From: Adineta steineri
Lineage: Eukaryota > Rotifera > Eurotatoria > Adinetida > Adinetidae
Assembly (NCBI GenBank): GCA_905250115.1
Contig: CAJNOI010000008.1
Span: 124,001-188,000 of the forward strand
DNA length: 64,000 bases
Direction of reading: 5' to 3'
This document shows positions 38,052 to 51,732 of the stretch, piece by piece. The position numbers were made by a program, and so were the translations under genes. The notes under the pieces were generated by a model, which saw only the letters and a program-made list of their open reading frames with translations, did no database searches and was not told where the DNA came from. Positions within the stretch are counted from its first letter, which is position 1. Every line of letters begins with the position of its first letter.

Positions 38052-39676
38052 ATGTATATTTCATCTAAAATCGATACAACTGGTTTAAATAATAATCCCA
38101 TTAATGATAGTCCATTTCGAATTGGTTCGAGTAATGTCGATTGGTGTGAACCTAACTATGCCGTTACAGAATATATCAGTGAATTTTGGAATACAGTATG
38201 TATCTTTTTCGAAAAAAAACTAAAATCTCTTTGTTTTGGCTATATCAAATATCTTCGTTTAAAAATATATATTATTTTGTTTTTTTTCTACTTGTCTTGG
38301 AATGAATTAGACTAAAATAACCCTGCTCAATTGATTACTTACTATATTTGTATTGCAGGCTAACATTATAAATGTGTGGATCAAAGGTAACTTTTCTACT
38401 TGTTTTAACTTCATTTTGGGAATGCTATTTTTACATTACATGAATGCATGATCATCCGTTTTATTATTTTTGCTTGCTATTTATAATTGATTAGCTCGGT
38501 GTATTTTTTTTTATCCAATAAGAACTATATTAGACAGAAAATGTGTGTCTATTTGTAGAAAAATTTTATCTGCTTTTATTTATCTACGTCTGTATATATT
38601 TATATATGTATTTATTATTTTAAAGGTATCCAATATATTCTTCTTTTTGGTTCCACCAATAATGATTATACTTTTTTCATCGTATTCAAAACGAGTTACA
38701 AATGGAATTACAATTCTTTGGTTATTATTAATTATTATCGGTATCGGTTCTGTTTATTTTCATGCAACACTTAGTTTGGTAGGTTTTTTGTTATAATAAA
38801 ATTTGATTTGTCAATTTTGTTTTCGTAGGCTGGACAATTAGTTGATGAAATATCTATTCTCTGGGTAGTTATGGCAGGTTATACAATATTCTTACCTGCT
38901 ATTTATTTTCCTCAATCACTACGTGCTCAACGGTAATTTTTTTTCTTTCAAATATCATATATCTGAACTCGAATGGAATAAACATATTATAGAGTTCTCT
39001 ATACGTGGGGTTTAAACAATCGCCCACGACAGTAAGAGTAGCTATAGTAATTAATAGATAAGGAATGGCTGGTTATGATATGCATGATTTAAATATAATC
39101 AATCATTATTTTAAATTATGTTTATATGTTTATTTAGACATCGATTTATCTATAGTTGTATTGTACTGACCATCATTGTTACTTGTCTTTCCATTATTTA
39201 TCCATACGCTAATGCATTTGCTCTAATGATTCTTGGTTTACCTTCAACTGCTTTTCTAGCTATACATCTTTCTAGGTATACACATAAAATATCTTCCATT
39301 ATTTTAATTATCATTATTTTTTTTTAGATGTGACAATCGTCGTATTAAGAATCTTGGTATTCATTGTTTAGGTATGTGGGGTGTTGCTGTTACAATATGG
39401 ATATGTGATCGAATGTTTTGCTCATTTTGGTTATCTATATCATTTCCTTATCTTCATGCATTTTGGCACGTATTAATTATATTTAGTAGTAACGAAGCTA
39501 TTGTCGTATGTGCATATCTAGTTGTAAAATATCAATATCCTCAAGCGAATCTCATTTTACATGCCTGGCCAAATGAACAATGGGGTTGCTTTAGTTTACC
39601 ATATTTGAAATTTCATGATGATGGCAGTTATTTATCATCAACATCGAATAATTTCGCAACGAAATCTATTGTTTAA
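38052..39676 (+). CDS. Alkaline ceramidase
   Basis: Exons 38052-38195, 38626-38778, 38829-38932, 39138-39275 and 39328-39676 give about 295 aa, a multi-pass membrane protein of the alkaline ceramidase family (closest in pattern to ACER1/ACER2). Family residues are all visible: VDWCEPNYAVTEYISEFWNT at the start, SVYFHATLS (Ser and His), GQLVDE (Asp), RCDNRR, and FPYLHAFWH (the two zinc His spaced HxxxH). It hydrolyses ceramide to sphingosine and fatty acid in ER/Golgi membranes. The C-terminus has WPNEQWGCFSLPYL as in relatives. An AG acceptor (38044-38045) lies only 6 nt upstream of the ATG. Intron 1 (430 nt) contains a possible extra 28-nt exon at about 38360-38387 that would break the frame. 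Confidence 0.9.
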
Positions 39677-40479
39677 TACTTTTTATATTTCTATATTCAT
39701 ACACCTGAAGCATATTTTCTGTGATATGAAAGTATTTGCTTTCTCTTGACACCTAGCTAGATGACAGTCGTCTTTTGTTTTGAATTATTGTGTCCATTTT
39801 TTTAGTACTTCCTTCTATACTCATCTATTCTCGTCCATGAATTATCATTCCACATAAAGTTTTGCTTTTATGTAGTCCACTATTTAATTGTGAAATTAAT
39901 TTTTTTATTATTTATGTAATAGAGTAAATTTTTTAAATATATATTGAGTATTATTAGACAATAATAAAAGAAAAACGACATCGAAATAATAATACATTTA
40001 ATTTTAACCTACTGGGACAATGTTTAAAATTTGGTAATAGAATTTTTAAGTCTGTATTCATTCTGTACAACTATCAGGCAGTAGCAGTTTATTAATTAAA
40101 ATTCAAGGGAAAACAAACTGATTTCCATACTAGAAATCAAGTAGAAATCACGAAAAATCACGAGGAATCAAGAGAAATCGAAGAAATCAAAAGGGTGTGG
40201 GTGTAAGTGTAGGTGGGTGTAGAGTGTGGGTATTAGGTGAATACAATATCTACAGGGCCACGGACACAGACATCCACCCGGTCACACCCACACATATCCC
40301 CAATTGATTTCCATACTAGAAATCACAAGAAATCATAGGAAATCACGAAAATGAAAATAGAAATCAAGAAATCAGTTTGTTCCCCCTTGTTAAAATTGTT
40401 ATAAAAGTATCACATAACTTATTATATGTTGTGATTTTTATACAAAAATAAATTTATAAAAGACATTTGTTTTCAATAT
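39677..40479. other. Convergent intergenic region with MITE
   Basis: Both flanking genes end here. Apart from the MITE at 40104-40389 there is only AT-rich sequence. Confidence 0.6.
40104..40389. mobile_element. hAT-like MITE, 286 bp, with internal telomere-like hairpin
   Basis: Terminal inverted repeats of 22 bp (40104-40125 and 40368-40389; 20 of 22 match; start CAAGGG, end CCCTTG). The element is flanked by a perfect 8-bp direct repeat TTAAAATT at 40096-40103 and 40390-40397. This is the hAT signature (8-bp duplication, YARNG terminus). Inside, a 20-nt direct repeat (40120-40139 and 40306-40325) and many GAAATCA words flank a core at 40194-40300 rich in GGGTGTGG/CCACACCC, including GGGTGTGGGTGT. 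No ORF. The termini differ from those of the DTL-intron MITE, so it is a second subfamily. Confidence 0.85.
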
Positions 40480-41221
40480 TCAAATAGTACATTTAGACAC
40501 TTCTTTCTGTACTGGTTCTGTTTCATTATTTAAAATAACTGTTGGTCCACCTGTTAATTTATTTTCACGCTTCGTAATTATTTGATCTACATATGCAAGT
40601 ACTGCTCGTATAAAATTAGCAAGATAAATTTCAGTATTTTCATTGGTTTTTGAACTTATTTCTATATATGGTAGTTGGTGTTTATCAGCATATGCTTTGA
40701 TTGTTGTGTAAGAAACCGTACGTTCTGATTCTAAATCAGATTTTGTACCAACAAGAAATACAGGTATTTGTTCTGGACACAATTTGATAACTTCCTGAAG
40801 CCAATTATCTACACTAAGAAAACTCTCTTCATTAGTAATATCGAAACAAATCATTACACCATGTGCGGTACGATAAAATTGTGATACATAAGATTTAAAA
40901 CGATCGTCATTAGGAAAATCCCATATATGTAATTGACAAAGTCTTTCATTAACCTCAATCAGTCGAATCTTAAAATCTATTTTAAAGAAAATAAATAATA
41001 AAAAATAGAAAATTCCGAACACCTACCAATAAAAGCAGTTGTTACGTAATCAGTTAAAAAATCATCATAAGTAAATCGTTTCAAAAGTGAAGTTTTTCTA
41101 TCAAAAAAAGAAAATAAATAAGTTTTTATAAAAAGAATACATACCCAACTCCACTATCACCAAGAATTAACATTTTAAAAAAATATTCAAGTTCAAGACC
41201 AAGATTACAATTTTCAGACAT
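40480..41221 (-). CDS. Atypical Rab-like small GTPase
   Basis: Exons 41221-41145, 41097-41027 and 40976-40480 give about 214 aa. G1 is intact (GDSGVGKTS, split by intron 1), switch I keeps a Thr (TTAFIDFK), G4 is TKSD and G5 SSK. The G3/switch II segment, normally WDTAGQERF in Rabs, reads WDFPNDDRF: both the Gly and the catalytic Gln are replaced. The remaining Rab pattern (FKSYVSQFYRTAHGVMICFDITNEESF, W-x-x-E) is clear. Slow or absent GTP hydrolysis and altered GDP/GTP switching are predicted (inference). The C-terminus ends KCTI, a single Cys not in a standard CaaX or CC/CxC position. It is probably a lineage-specific Rab of vesicle traffic; exact subfamily not recognised. Confidence 0.85.
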
Positions 41222-41604
41222 TATCAAATTGTAAAGAATAAGTATGTTTCGTTTATATGTCAAACAAAAACCATGCTGATAAATTGTCGACGTGGATTTA
41301 TAATTAATTGAATGACTCACAATGCTGAATCACTAGTGCATCATTTATAGATGTATTTTTAAAGAACGGAAGAAGTATCAGGTTTTTTTTGTGCTTTCTC
41401 TAGAATCACCTTTAAATGAGAGAACGATTATTTCTTTTATTTTCTAATTTATTAAGTTCGTTCTTAGACTACATTGCAATCATTTTCTTGTTTAAAAGTA
41501 AATTAATCAATTGGAATATAGAGAGCATGTCTCTATATATAAATAGCCTGACATTTTATTGAAATAAAATCATATATATATACAATAAATTTCTCTTATT
41601 TATA

Positions 41605-42116
41605 TTATGTGTAATAATATGTTTTTTTTACATTAATATCGAATTCTTCGAGCACATCTGTTAGATCATTGAGTTTCAATGTATTATTTGTAGATGGTGT
41701 TGGTTTTTTCGCATCAACCGTATGTATTGCTTGATCAGTATTTTCTGGTTTTGCTTCGATTACGGTTGGTTGAGTGTTAGTAACAGGACGATTGTTTGAT
41801 TTCTCTCGTAATTTTTGTAACTGAAAGCAACCATTAATAATTTCTTAAAATAATAACAAAACAAAACAAACCAAAAAAAAGTTTTTTTTTTCAGTAAAAA
41901 CAAGAGCGTCATTTTTTTACCAGACATAAATTTTTGTACTGAAAGGGACATTAATTTTACACATCGTTCATCATCAGTTTGTAAAGCACTTTGCTGCATA
42001 TAATATTTTGTTACTGTTTCCGGTATAACACTATTAAATTGATCAAGTGTTAAACTAAATTTATCTAGATCTTTTTCTTCAATCAATGGAAGAGAATCAT
42101 CAATACTCTCTGCCAT
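41605..42116 (-). CDS. TAF10: TFIID/SAGA subunit TAF10
   Basis: Two exons, 42116-41921 and 41843-41605, about 144 aa. The histone-fold domain starts LTLDQFNSVIPETVTKYYM, continues with the DDERCVKLMSLSVQKF block, then crosses the intron to MSEIINGCFQLQKL, matching human ISDIANDALQHCKM. It closes with LKLNDLTDVLEEFDINVKK and an aromatic YYYT tail, as in TAF10 (ending PHYFT in human). An acidic N-terminus precedes it. The intron (41844-41920) is short and AT-rich; using the later TTTCAG acceptor instead breaks the family match. TAF10 pairs with TAF3/TAF8 or SUPT7L in TFIID and SAGA. No operon-like spacing with the neighbours. Confidence 0.88.
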
Positions 42117-42349
42117 TTATCTGTAAATAAAGTCACATTAAATTCTCGTATTGTTTTTTTTTTAATTTATAACTAATAATGACTAGTAATATAAGAATGA
42201 CAAATTGGATATTTGAAGTAGGATGGAACAAACGCATACACACACACACACAAAGACAGAAATACAATCGCTAGGCGTCTATATAGAGAGAAAAAAAGGT
42301 TTACAATAAATTGGGAATAGGAAAAAGTTCGTATTTGATCATTGACATT

Positions 42350-43304
42350 TTAAAGAACTAAGCATTTGTCAGCAAGGAAGAAGAGATGATACCATTGAAT
42401 ACCATGATAGACAAGGCCTGAGACCATTGAAATTGAATGAAATAAATTGAATTTATTACTAATAATACGATATTTAGCATCATCACGTGTTAAGAGTTCA
42501 ATATCATCAGCGGTCTAAATAAAAGAATAAATTTGTCATATTCAATTTAGTATTTATATTTCAATATATACTTTAGCTGATTGTAAAAATTCAATATTAT
42601 TTCGATCAAACATTAAATTAGTAACTAATGGATTGAGTACAAGACTATTTATTTCAGCAGCAGCTAATGCAACTATTAATGCAATACCCTATTTAAGGAA
42701 AAAAGATTATTAATTAAAAATAAAAATTTGTTTTTTCAAATACGAACTAAATTTTTTGCTTCTTTTGACCATGTATTAAATGGATGACGAAGTAAAAATG
42801 AGCCCAAACTAAGACCAGCGAAAACAGCTGATGATGAAAAATAGACCGTTGATAAATGTGATTGAACTGTAGCAAATTCTTGACGTGTTAACATGCGTTG
42901 AACAGCACGACCTAATTTTTCATAATAAATTAAAACCCAGAAATTCTATTTAAAAACTTTACCATGTACAGCAGTTATCCAGAAACTAATACCAAAACCA
43001 CCTATAATTTATCAGATAAAAATCTATGAAAAGAGTAAAAGAAAATTTTACCAGCAACACCAAGTAAATGCAAAAATGAGATATTTGTTGATGATGGTAC
43101 TGGTTTTGTTTGTGCAAATGCATATCCAACATAACCAACGGCTCCAAGAGATGTGAGAAACGATGGAGCCAAATACCTAAATATAAATTGATTAATTAAC
43201 GAGTTGAAGTGAAAAGCTAGTGGGAATGTTTACCATGCTTGAGGCCATGTTTTTTTGTAGACCTCATGAACAGTATCCTCAATTTTACTAATTTGAGCAC
43301 CCAT
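42350..43304 (-). CDS. TMEM205-like membrane protein (DUF4149)
   Basis: At least six short exons run from the ATG at 43304 to the stop at 42350, about 230 aa. The order is a short cytosolic segment, then hydrophobic segments in the region HLLGVAGGFGISFWITAVHG, the TRQEFATVQSHLSTVYFSSS stretch typical of the domain, a polar loop (RHPFNTWSKEAKN), a further pair of hydrophobic segments (IALIVALAAAEINSLVLNPL), and a C-terminal block (RDDAKYRIISNKFNLFHS then SMVSGLVYHGIQW) matching the end of TMEM205. The biochemical role of this family is not well known; in mammals it is linked to membrane traffic/drug resistance. The six exons join in frame, so the gene appears intact; exact splice positions are approximate. 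Confidence 0.8.
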
Positions 43305-44198
43305 TCTCGATTTTTCGTTTGAGTAAATAACAAAAAATTCTATAAAATATGAAAAATAATGTAATGCAATATTTCTCTAGGCCTTTTTTGTTCTTTCTCT
43401 ATGGGTTACTTTAGCTTAAATGACAATACAAACAATAAATAACCCTTGGCGCCATTGTCCTTGTACTTTGATAGACGAATGAGATTTTTTGACTCTTTAA
43501 AATCGATTTAAATAAATTTATTTGATAGAAAAAAAAGACTTTGTAGGTATAAAATATTATTAAACTAAAAATTTCTCAAAATCATTATACATTAATTAAA
43601 ATAATATATTTGATTTGATCAAGATTTTAACCAATAAGAATGAACCAACAAAGGACAAGGCAAGCATAATTGAGGGGTCAAGATGGTTTCAATTAATAAG
43701 ATCATGTATCTTTGTTTTGATTACATCTAAAAATGATGGTTATCATTCACGAGCATATAGCACTATGCTACAATTTCTAATCCTATGAAAAAGTTCTGAA
43801 TACGAAGACTAAACTGTCGATTAAAGCTGAACAAGTCAAGTCCTATTTGGCAAGGAATTTTTATATTTTTTCGGCATTGAATATTATGAAATTAATTTCT
43901 AAGATGGCTAAAACTATTTTATATTTAGTAAACGCTGTTAATTATGGTGTTTGATCCTCGAATGCTCAGCTTTCTAATATATAGATTTCTTCAAAAGTTA
44001 AGATATTCTCATAGGTGTTAAGAAGACTTGAACTATTGACTTATGTGCATAAATTAGTATTTTTACTCGTATAAAACCTGATTATTATCTACCCAATATC
44101 TTTTGGTGTTTGTATTGATTCAAACTCGAACTAAATCATTCAAAGATAACTGAAAGTATTATATAATACGTTTCATTAGCAATTTTTAGATAATTGTA
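43305..44198. other. Divergent intergenic region
   Basis: Between TMEM205-like (minus) and the dehydrogenase (plus). No feature seen beyond AT-rich sequence; it should contain both promoters. Confidence 0.5.
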
Positions 44199-45284
44199 AT
44201 GTCTTCCTCACAATTGAAAGTAACTTTTCTCGGCCTTGGCTCTATGGGTAGTGCAATGGCTAGAAATATTCTTAAAAAAGGTTTTCAACTTACTATATGG
44301 AGTCGTACAATATCAAAAGCAGAAGTAAATTAATAAAAACAATTTCACAATTGTTTTCAGCGAGCGATTTTACTTATTAGGAATTCGTAAATGCAGGTGC
44401 ACGTGTAGAAAAAAGTGCTCGTGAAGCTGTTGCCGATGCTGATATTATTGTGAGTTGTCTATTTGATGATAAATCATGTTTGGATACTGCTCAAGGTGAT
44501 TATTTATTTATCTGAAATAAAACATGAATTCAATAAAAGAAACATTTTTTTAGGTGAAAATGGTTATCTAAAAGGAATAAAGAAAGGGGCAGTACATGTC
44601 AATACGACTACTATTGGTCCGAATATCGCCAGTCAACTTGAAAAATTACATGAAGAACATGGTGCTTACTATGTCACAGGAACTGTATGTTTTATTTTCG
44701 ATAGAATTTAGTTACTATTTCGCCATTAGGTTCTTGGCCGTCCAGATGTTGCAAACGCAGGACAATTACGAAGTTTCTTAGGTGGTAAACATGAAGCAAT
44801 TGAACGTGCTCGACCCGTAGTTGAAACATATTCTGGTGGTTCAATAATTGTTGTTGGTGAAAATCCAGCACATGCAAATGTAGTAAAACTATCAGCAAAT
44901 ATGGTTCTTGCTGCCAATATTTCTCTTTTCGGTCAAGTTTATGCATTTAATGAACGTTGGGGAATCGATAATGATGTTACTCATGAATTACTTAAAATTT
45001 TTTATTCACATCCAGGTTTATTAAAATATGAAGAAGCTGTACGCACTCGAAATTATGAAAAAGAAGAAGGACAAGGCTTCGCAGTAGAAGGAGGTTTAAA
45101 AGATATTAATACAATGTTAAATACTGGTGATCAAGTTGGTGTTCCACTTCCATTTTGTAGTACTATGAGAGAACAATTTGTCTCTGTACTTGGACATGAT
45201 TTAAAAGATAAAGAATGGTCAGTTCTTGGTGACGCAGCAAGACTTAATGCTGGATTACCAATGCCATCTCAAAAAAAGAAATAA
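44199..45284 (+). CDS. 3-hydroxyisobutyrate dehydrogenase-like beta-hydroxyacid dehydrogenase
   Basis: Exons 44199-44324, 44381-44495, 44554-44684 and 44730-45284 give about 308 aa. A Rossmann motif (FLGLGSMGSAMARNI) opens the protein; ADIIVSCLFDD, VNTTTIGP and GRPDVANAGQL mark the family. The catalytic Lys lies in NVVKLSANM. The helical C-terminal domain includes GLLKYEEAV and GFAVEGGLKDINTML, the latter typical of the family's K-D substrate region. No targeting peptide is seen, so it is probably cytosolic rather than the mitochondrial valine-pathway enzyme. Substrate is uncertain; relatives reduce short beta-hydroxy acids or imines with NAD(P). Frames and splice sites are intact. Confidence 0.85.
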
Positions 45285-46559
45285 TAAGACTTTTTTTTAA
45301 TGATAGCGTAGTTTAAATTCTATTTTTTTTAAAGGCGATTTGTGAAACAAATATAAATCTATATTCATTAATCCATTTTTACTTTTTAATTATTAAAAAA
45401 CATTAATATCAGTAATCGTACAACATCTTGAAAAAAATTCAGTCGGCGAATAAACATGTTTTTTTTGAAATAACAAGAATTTGAATTCATTTGAAGTTTT
45501 ATAATGACGCAGTAAAATAACAAGCATTACTTAATAAATATTTTGTTGAAAGTAAAACTACATTAATCGAAACCTCTTTACAGGTGACCTGAATTAACGC
45601 TTTACTTGATAAAATCTTTATTGAAAACGAAACGAAATAATCAAACTATTGAATAAGAAAATGACAAGAAAGTTAACTTCTCTTTGCTTATCTAACCTCG
45701 AAACATTATTATTCGTACAACTATCTATTACAAAATAGAGTCAAAAACACTTTATGTTCATCTCATTCACATTTAAATAAAATATTATAATGATAATTTA
45801 TGCTAAACTTTAATAACTATAATACTATCTTTGTTTTTTTTCATGAATATAAATTAGTATTCTTAATAATGATGAATATATTTATCTTACGCCTTATCCT
45901 TTGTTTTTGTAAGAAAAGGAAATATATTCAATATTATCTATTGAAGAAAAAAAAATTCTATGGGAATATTATTTTTCGATTTTCTATGCATTTATATCAA
46001 AGAAACATTATAATACTATAGAAAATAAGAAAATAGAACAAACCATATGGCCTACGAATAGTAATGGAATGTAAAGATAAACAAGTGAAAAATAATCTTT
46101 TATGACAAGAAACTAATGCGATTTTTATTCACTAGGCAATAAAATGTTCTTCGTTAAATCGACATACTTTTATCATTCTTATAGAAGATAAAGAAAAAAA
46201 AAGAATATATATATATATATATTCTTAAGATACTTTTTGAATACATACTATCAAGTTGTAGTTTTTTTTATTCTTCTTTAGAATGTGATAATTCAGTTAT
46301 AGTTACATCTATGATTTTATCGAGGTCTTTAAATGTACGACAAAACGTGCGTACGAATTAAGTTGTTATTATTTCGATTATTTTTTTTTTCGCTTTCTTA
46401 TTCCTTTTCTATCTTCGTTTATAAATCTCAATTTTTTCGTTATCACTCATAATTACGTTGTATTTAGTATAAATTATTATTTTGAAAATATAAATTTTGA
46501 AATACATCAAAATAAAAAAACTAAATCTTTTATTCTTTTCAAGGTTATCAAATAAACCA
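45285..46559. other. Intergenic, AT-rich, no gene
   Basis: No supported ORF. A perfect AT palindrome (AAGAATATATATATATA-type, about 46201-46226) and long T/A runs are the only structures. A pyrimidine-AG site at 46542-46543 precedes the aldolase start by 16 nt. Confidence 0.5.
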
Positions 46560-47916
46560 ATGGCTGCTTACTATTTATCCAAAGACAAACAAGTGGAATT
46601 ATCAAAAATAGCTCAAAGCATTGCTACACCTGGCAAAGGCATTTTAGCTGCTGATGAACCTGCAGGTAAATCTAAAATTTAATCTAATTTAAAACAAATA
46701 TTTGTTTTCAGGTATTATCGAATCCCGTTTTGCTCCAATGAATATTGAAAACAATGAGGAAAATCGTCGTTATTATCGTCAGCTATTATTTCGAACGAAA
46801 GAATCTCGACAACATATAAGTGGAATTATATTGTGTCATGAAACATTTTATCATAAAACTGATGATGATGATACATCATTTCCACGTTTATTGACTGCAG
46901 CTGGTATTATACCGGGCATAACAGTTGATAGAGGATTAATTGTATTAGGTGGTACTGATAACGAAACAATAACTCAAGGTTTGTTAATATTAAAAAAAAC
47001 TAATATTTGATGAATATTAAGTTTTTAAAAAAATATAGGTTTAGATGGCCTTGAAGAACGTTGTCGAGAATATAAAAAAAACGGTGCACAATTTGCTAAA
47101 TGGCGTGCCGCATTAAAAATTGATAAAAATTGTCCATCACAATTAGCAATTAATGAAAATGCTTCGAAACTTGCACGATATGCTTCAATTTGTCAACAAG
47201 TATATTTATCAATTAAGATTGAAACAACTCGAATGTTAATTCTAATATTATATATTTAGTGTGGTCTTGTACCTATTGTTGAACCAGAAGTTTCATTAGA
47301 TGGTGATCATGATCTTGAAGAATGTCAACGTGTAACTGAAAATGTTTTAGCAACAGTTTATAAAGCACTAAGTGATCATCATGTTTATCTTGAAGGTACA
47401 CTTCTTAAACCAAATATAGTTACGCCTGGTAATATAATTCATATTTATTTGTACTTTTTAAACAAAAAAACTGTTTTTTCTAGGTAAAGATTGTACTAAA
47501 ACATATTCAGTTGAACAAATAGCAGAAGCAACAGTAACTGCATTCCGTCGTACTGTACCAACTGCTGTTCCTGGAATTATGTTTCTTTCGGGTATGTTTG
47601 AATGGAATTGTTAATAATATAGTGTGTTTTTTATTAAGGTGGACATAATGAAGAAAATTCAACAGCTTATTTAAATGCTATTAATCGAGTTAATTTATAT
47701 AAACCGTGGACACTTTCATTTAGTTATGGACGAGCATTACAAACATCTGTTTTACGTGCTTGGAAAGGTGATAAAAATAATAGTGAACAAGCTCGAAATG
47801 AATTTATTCGTTTAGCTAGAGTAAGCTGAGTTTAAAGATAAAAAAAAGATTTCTTAAATTTTATTTTTTAGCAAAATGGTTTGGCTTCATTAGGAAGATA
47901 TGAACTATCAAATTAA
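46560..47916 (+). CDS. Divergent class I fructose-bisphosphate aldolase
   Basis: Seven exons (46560-46665, 46712-46978, 47039-47199, 47260-47428, 47484-47591, 47639-47820, 47872-47916), 345 aa. The Schiff-base Lys is present in LEGTLLKPN, as are the acid pair in IVEPE, the FAKWR Lys/Arg, FLSGG and SYGRALQ. However, the phosphate-binding loop normally ADESTGSIAKR reads ADEPAGIIESR, replacing the Ser and Lys equivalent to rabbit-muscle Ser38 and Lys41. The VDKG Lys (107) is Arg, and the C-terminal tail with the catalytic Tyr is absent (ends LGRYELSN). The fold and chemistry core should be kept, but substrate handling is probably altered. It is likely a divergent paralogue of the glycolytic enzyme; starting from the ATG at 46560 matches the family N-terminus. 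Confidence 0.88.
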
Positions 47917-48067
47917 TATTTTATTATCTATAATACCATTTTTATTTATGATTTAGTAGAATGATAAAAACATTTTCTTATAAAAAAAAAGATTCATAAA
48001 ACATGATTTTTAGTTCGTTTGTTTTTTTCTTCTTTTGTAGAATAGAATTTCGTAATTATTTATATCA

Positions 48068-51150
<3,083 letters not shown>

Positions 51151-51732
51151 TCTGAATTTATTATTTTGCTTTGTCTCTTTGAAAACTCAGGATATTCGCT
51201 TTTTTTTGTTTTTTTTGGATCTGCTTATTAAACTTTTGTTCGGATAAAAATAAGAAATGATCTATATGAAAATAACTTTTGAAATATTATATCGATGTTT
51301 TATTATTGAATATGTAAAAGCATAAATAAATTTTATGAGGAAAACTATTGAAATTTTCGATAAATATCAGCAAAAATTAATAATTTGATATTTCAAAGAC
51401 GCGTTTTTCTTTTCTTATTTCTAACTCATTCAATAGAAAAAATGATGCGTTCTAATTCTATGGTGAGACAAGCTTGATCAATTATGAATAATATCAATAG
51501 ATAGATTCTCTCTAGATAATAATAATAATTCAATTGTTATCTTCTTATATATATTAACTTAGGCGAAAACAAACCATTGATATTCATGCGCATAAAACTT
51601 TTATTCGTACATCAAGTAAGTATATCTGAAATCGTTTCTGTTGGTTAATTTATTTAAGTATTACTATATGGTTGGTAGTTGACATCGAACGAATGAAAAG
51701 TATCGAGACAAAAATGAGTCATTCATCAGAAT
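51151..51732. other. Intergenic spacer
   Basis: No feature seen. Same-strand neighbours CTPS and glutathione reductase are 580 nt apart. Confidence 0.5.

Noticed and set aside
38360-38387. Possible 28-nt exon in ceramidase intron 1 (AG acceptor and GT donor present)
   Set aside because: It would shift the frame and has no counterpart in the family; skipped in the main model.
41844-41921. Apparent 1-nt frameshift in a seven-A run of TAF10
   Set aside because: It disappears if the intron runs from the GTAAAA donor at 41920 to the AAG acceptor at 41844; the resulting MSEIINGCFQLQKL matches TAF10.
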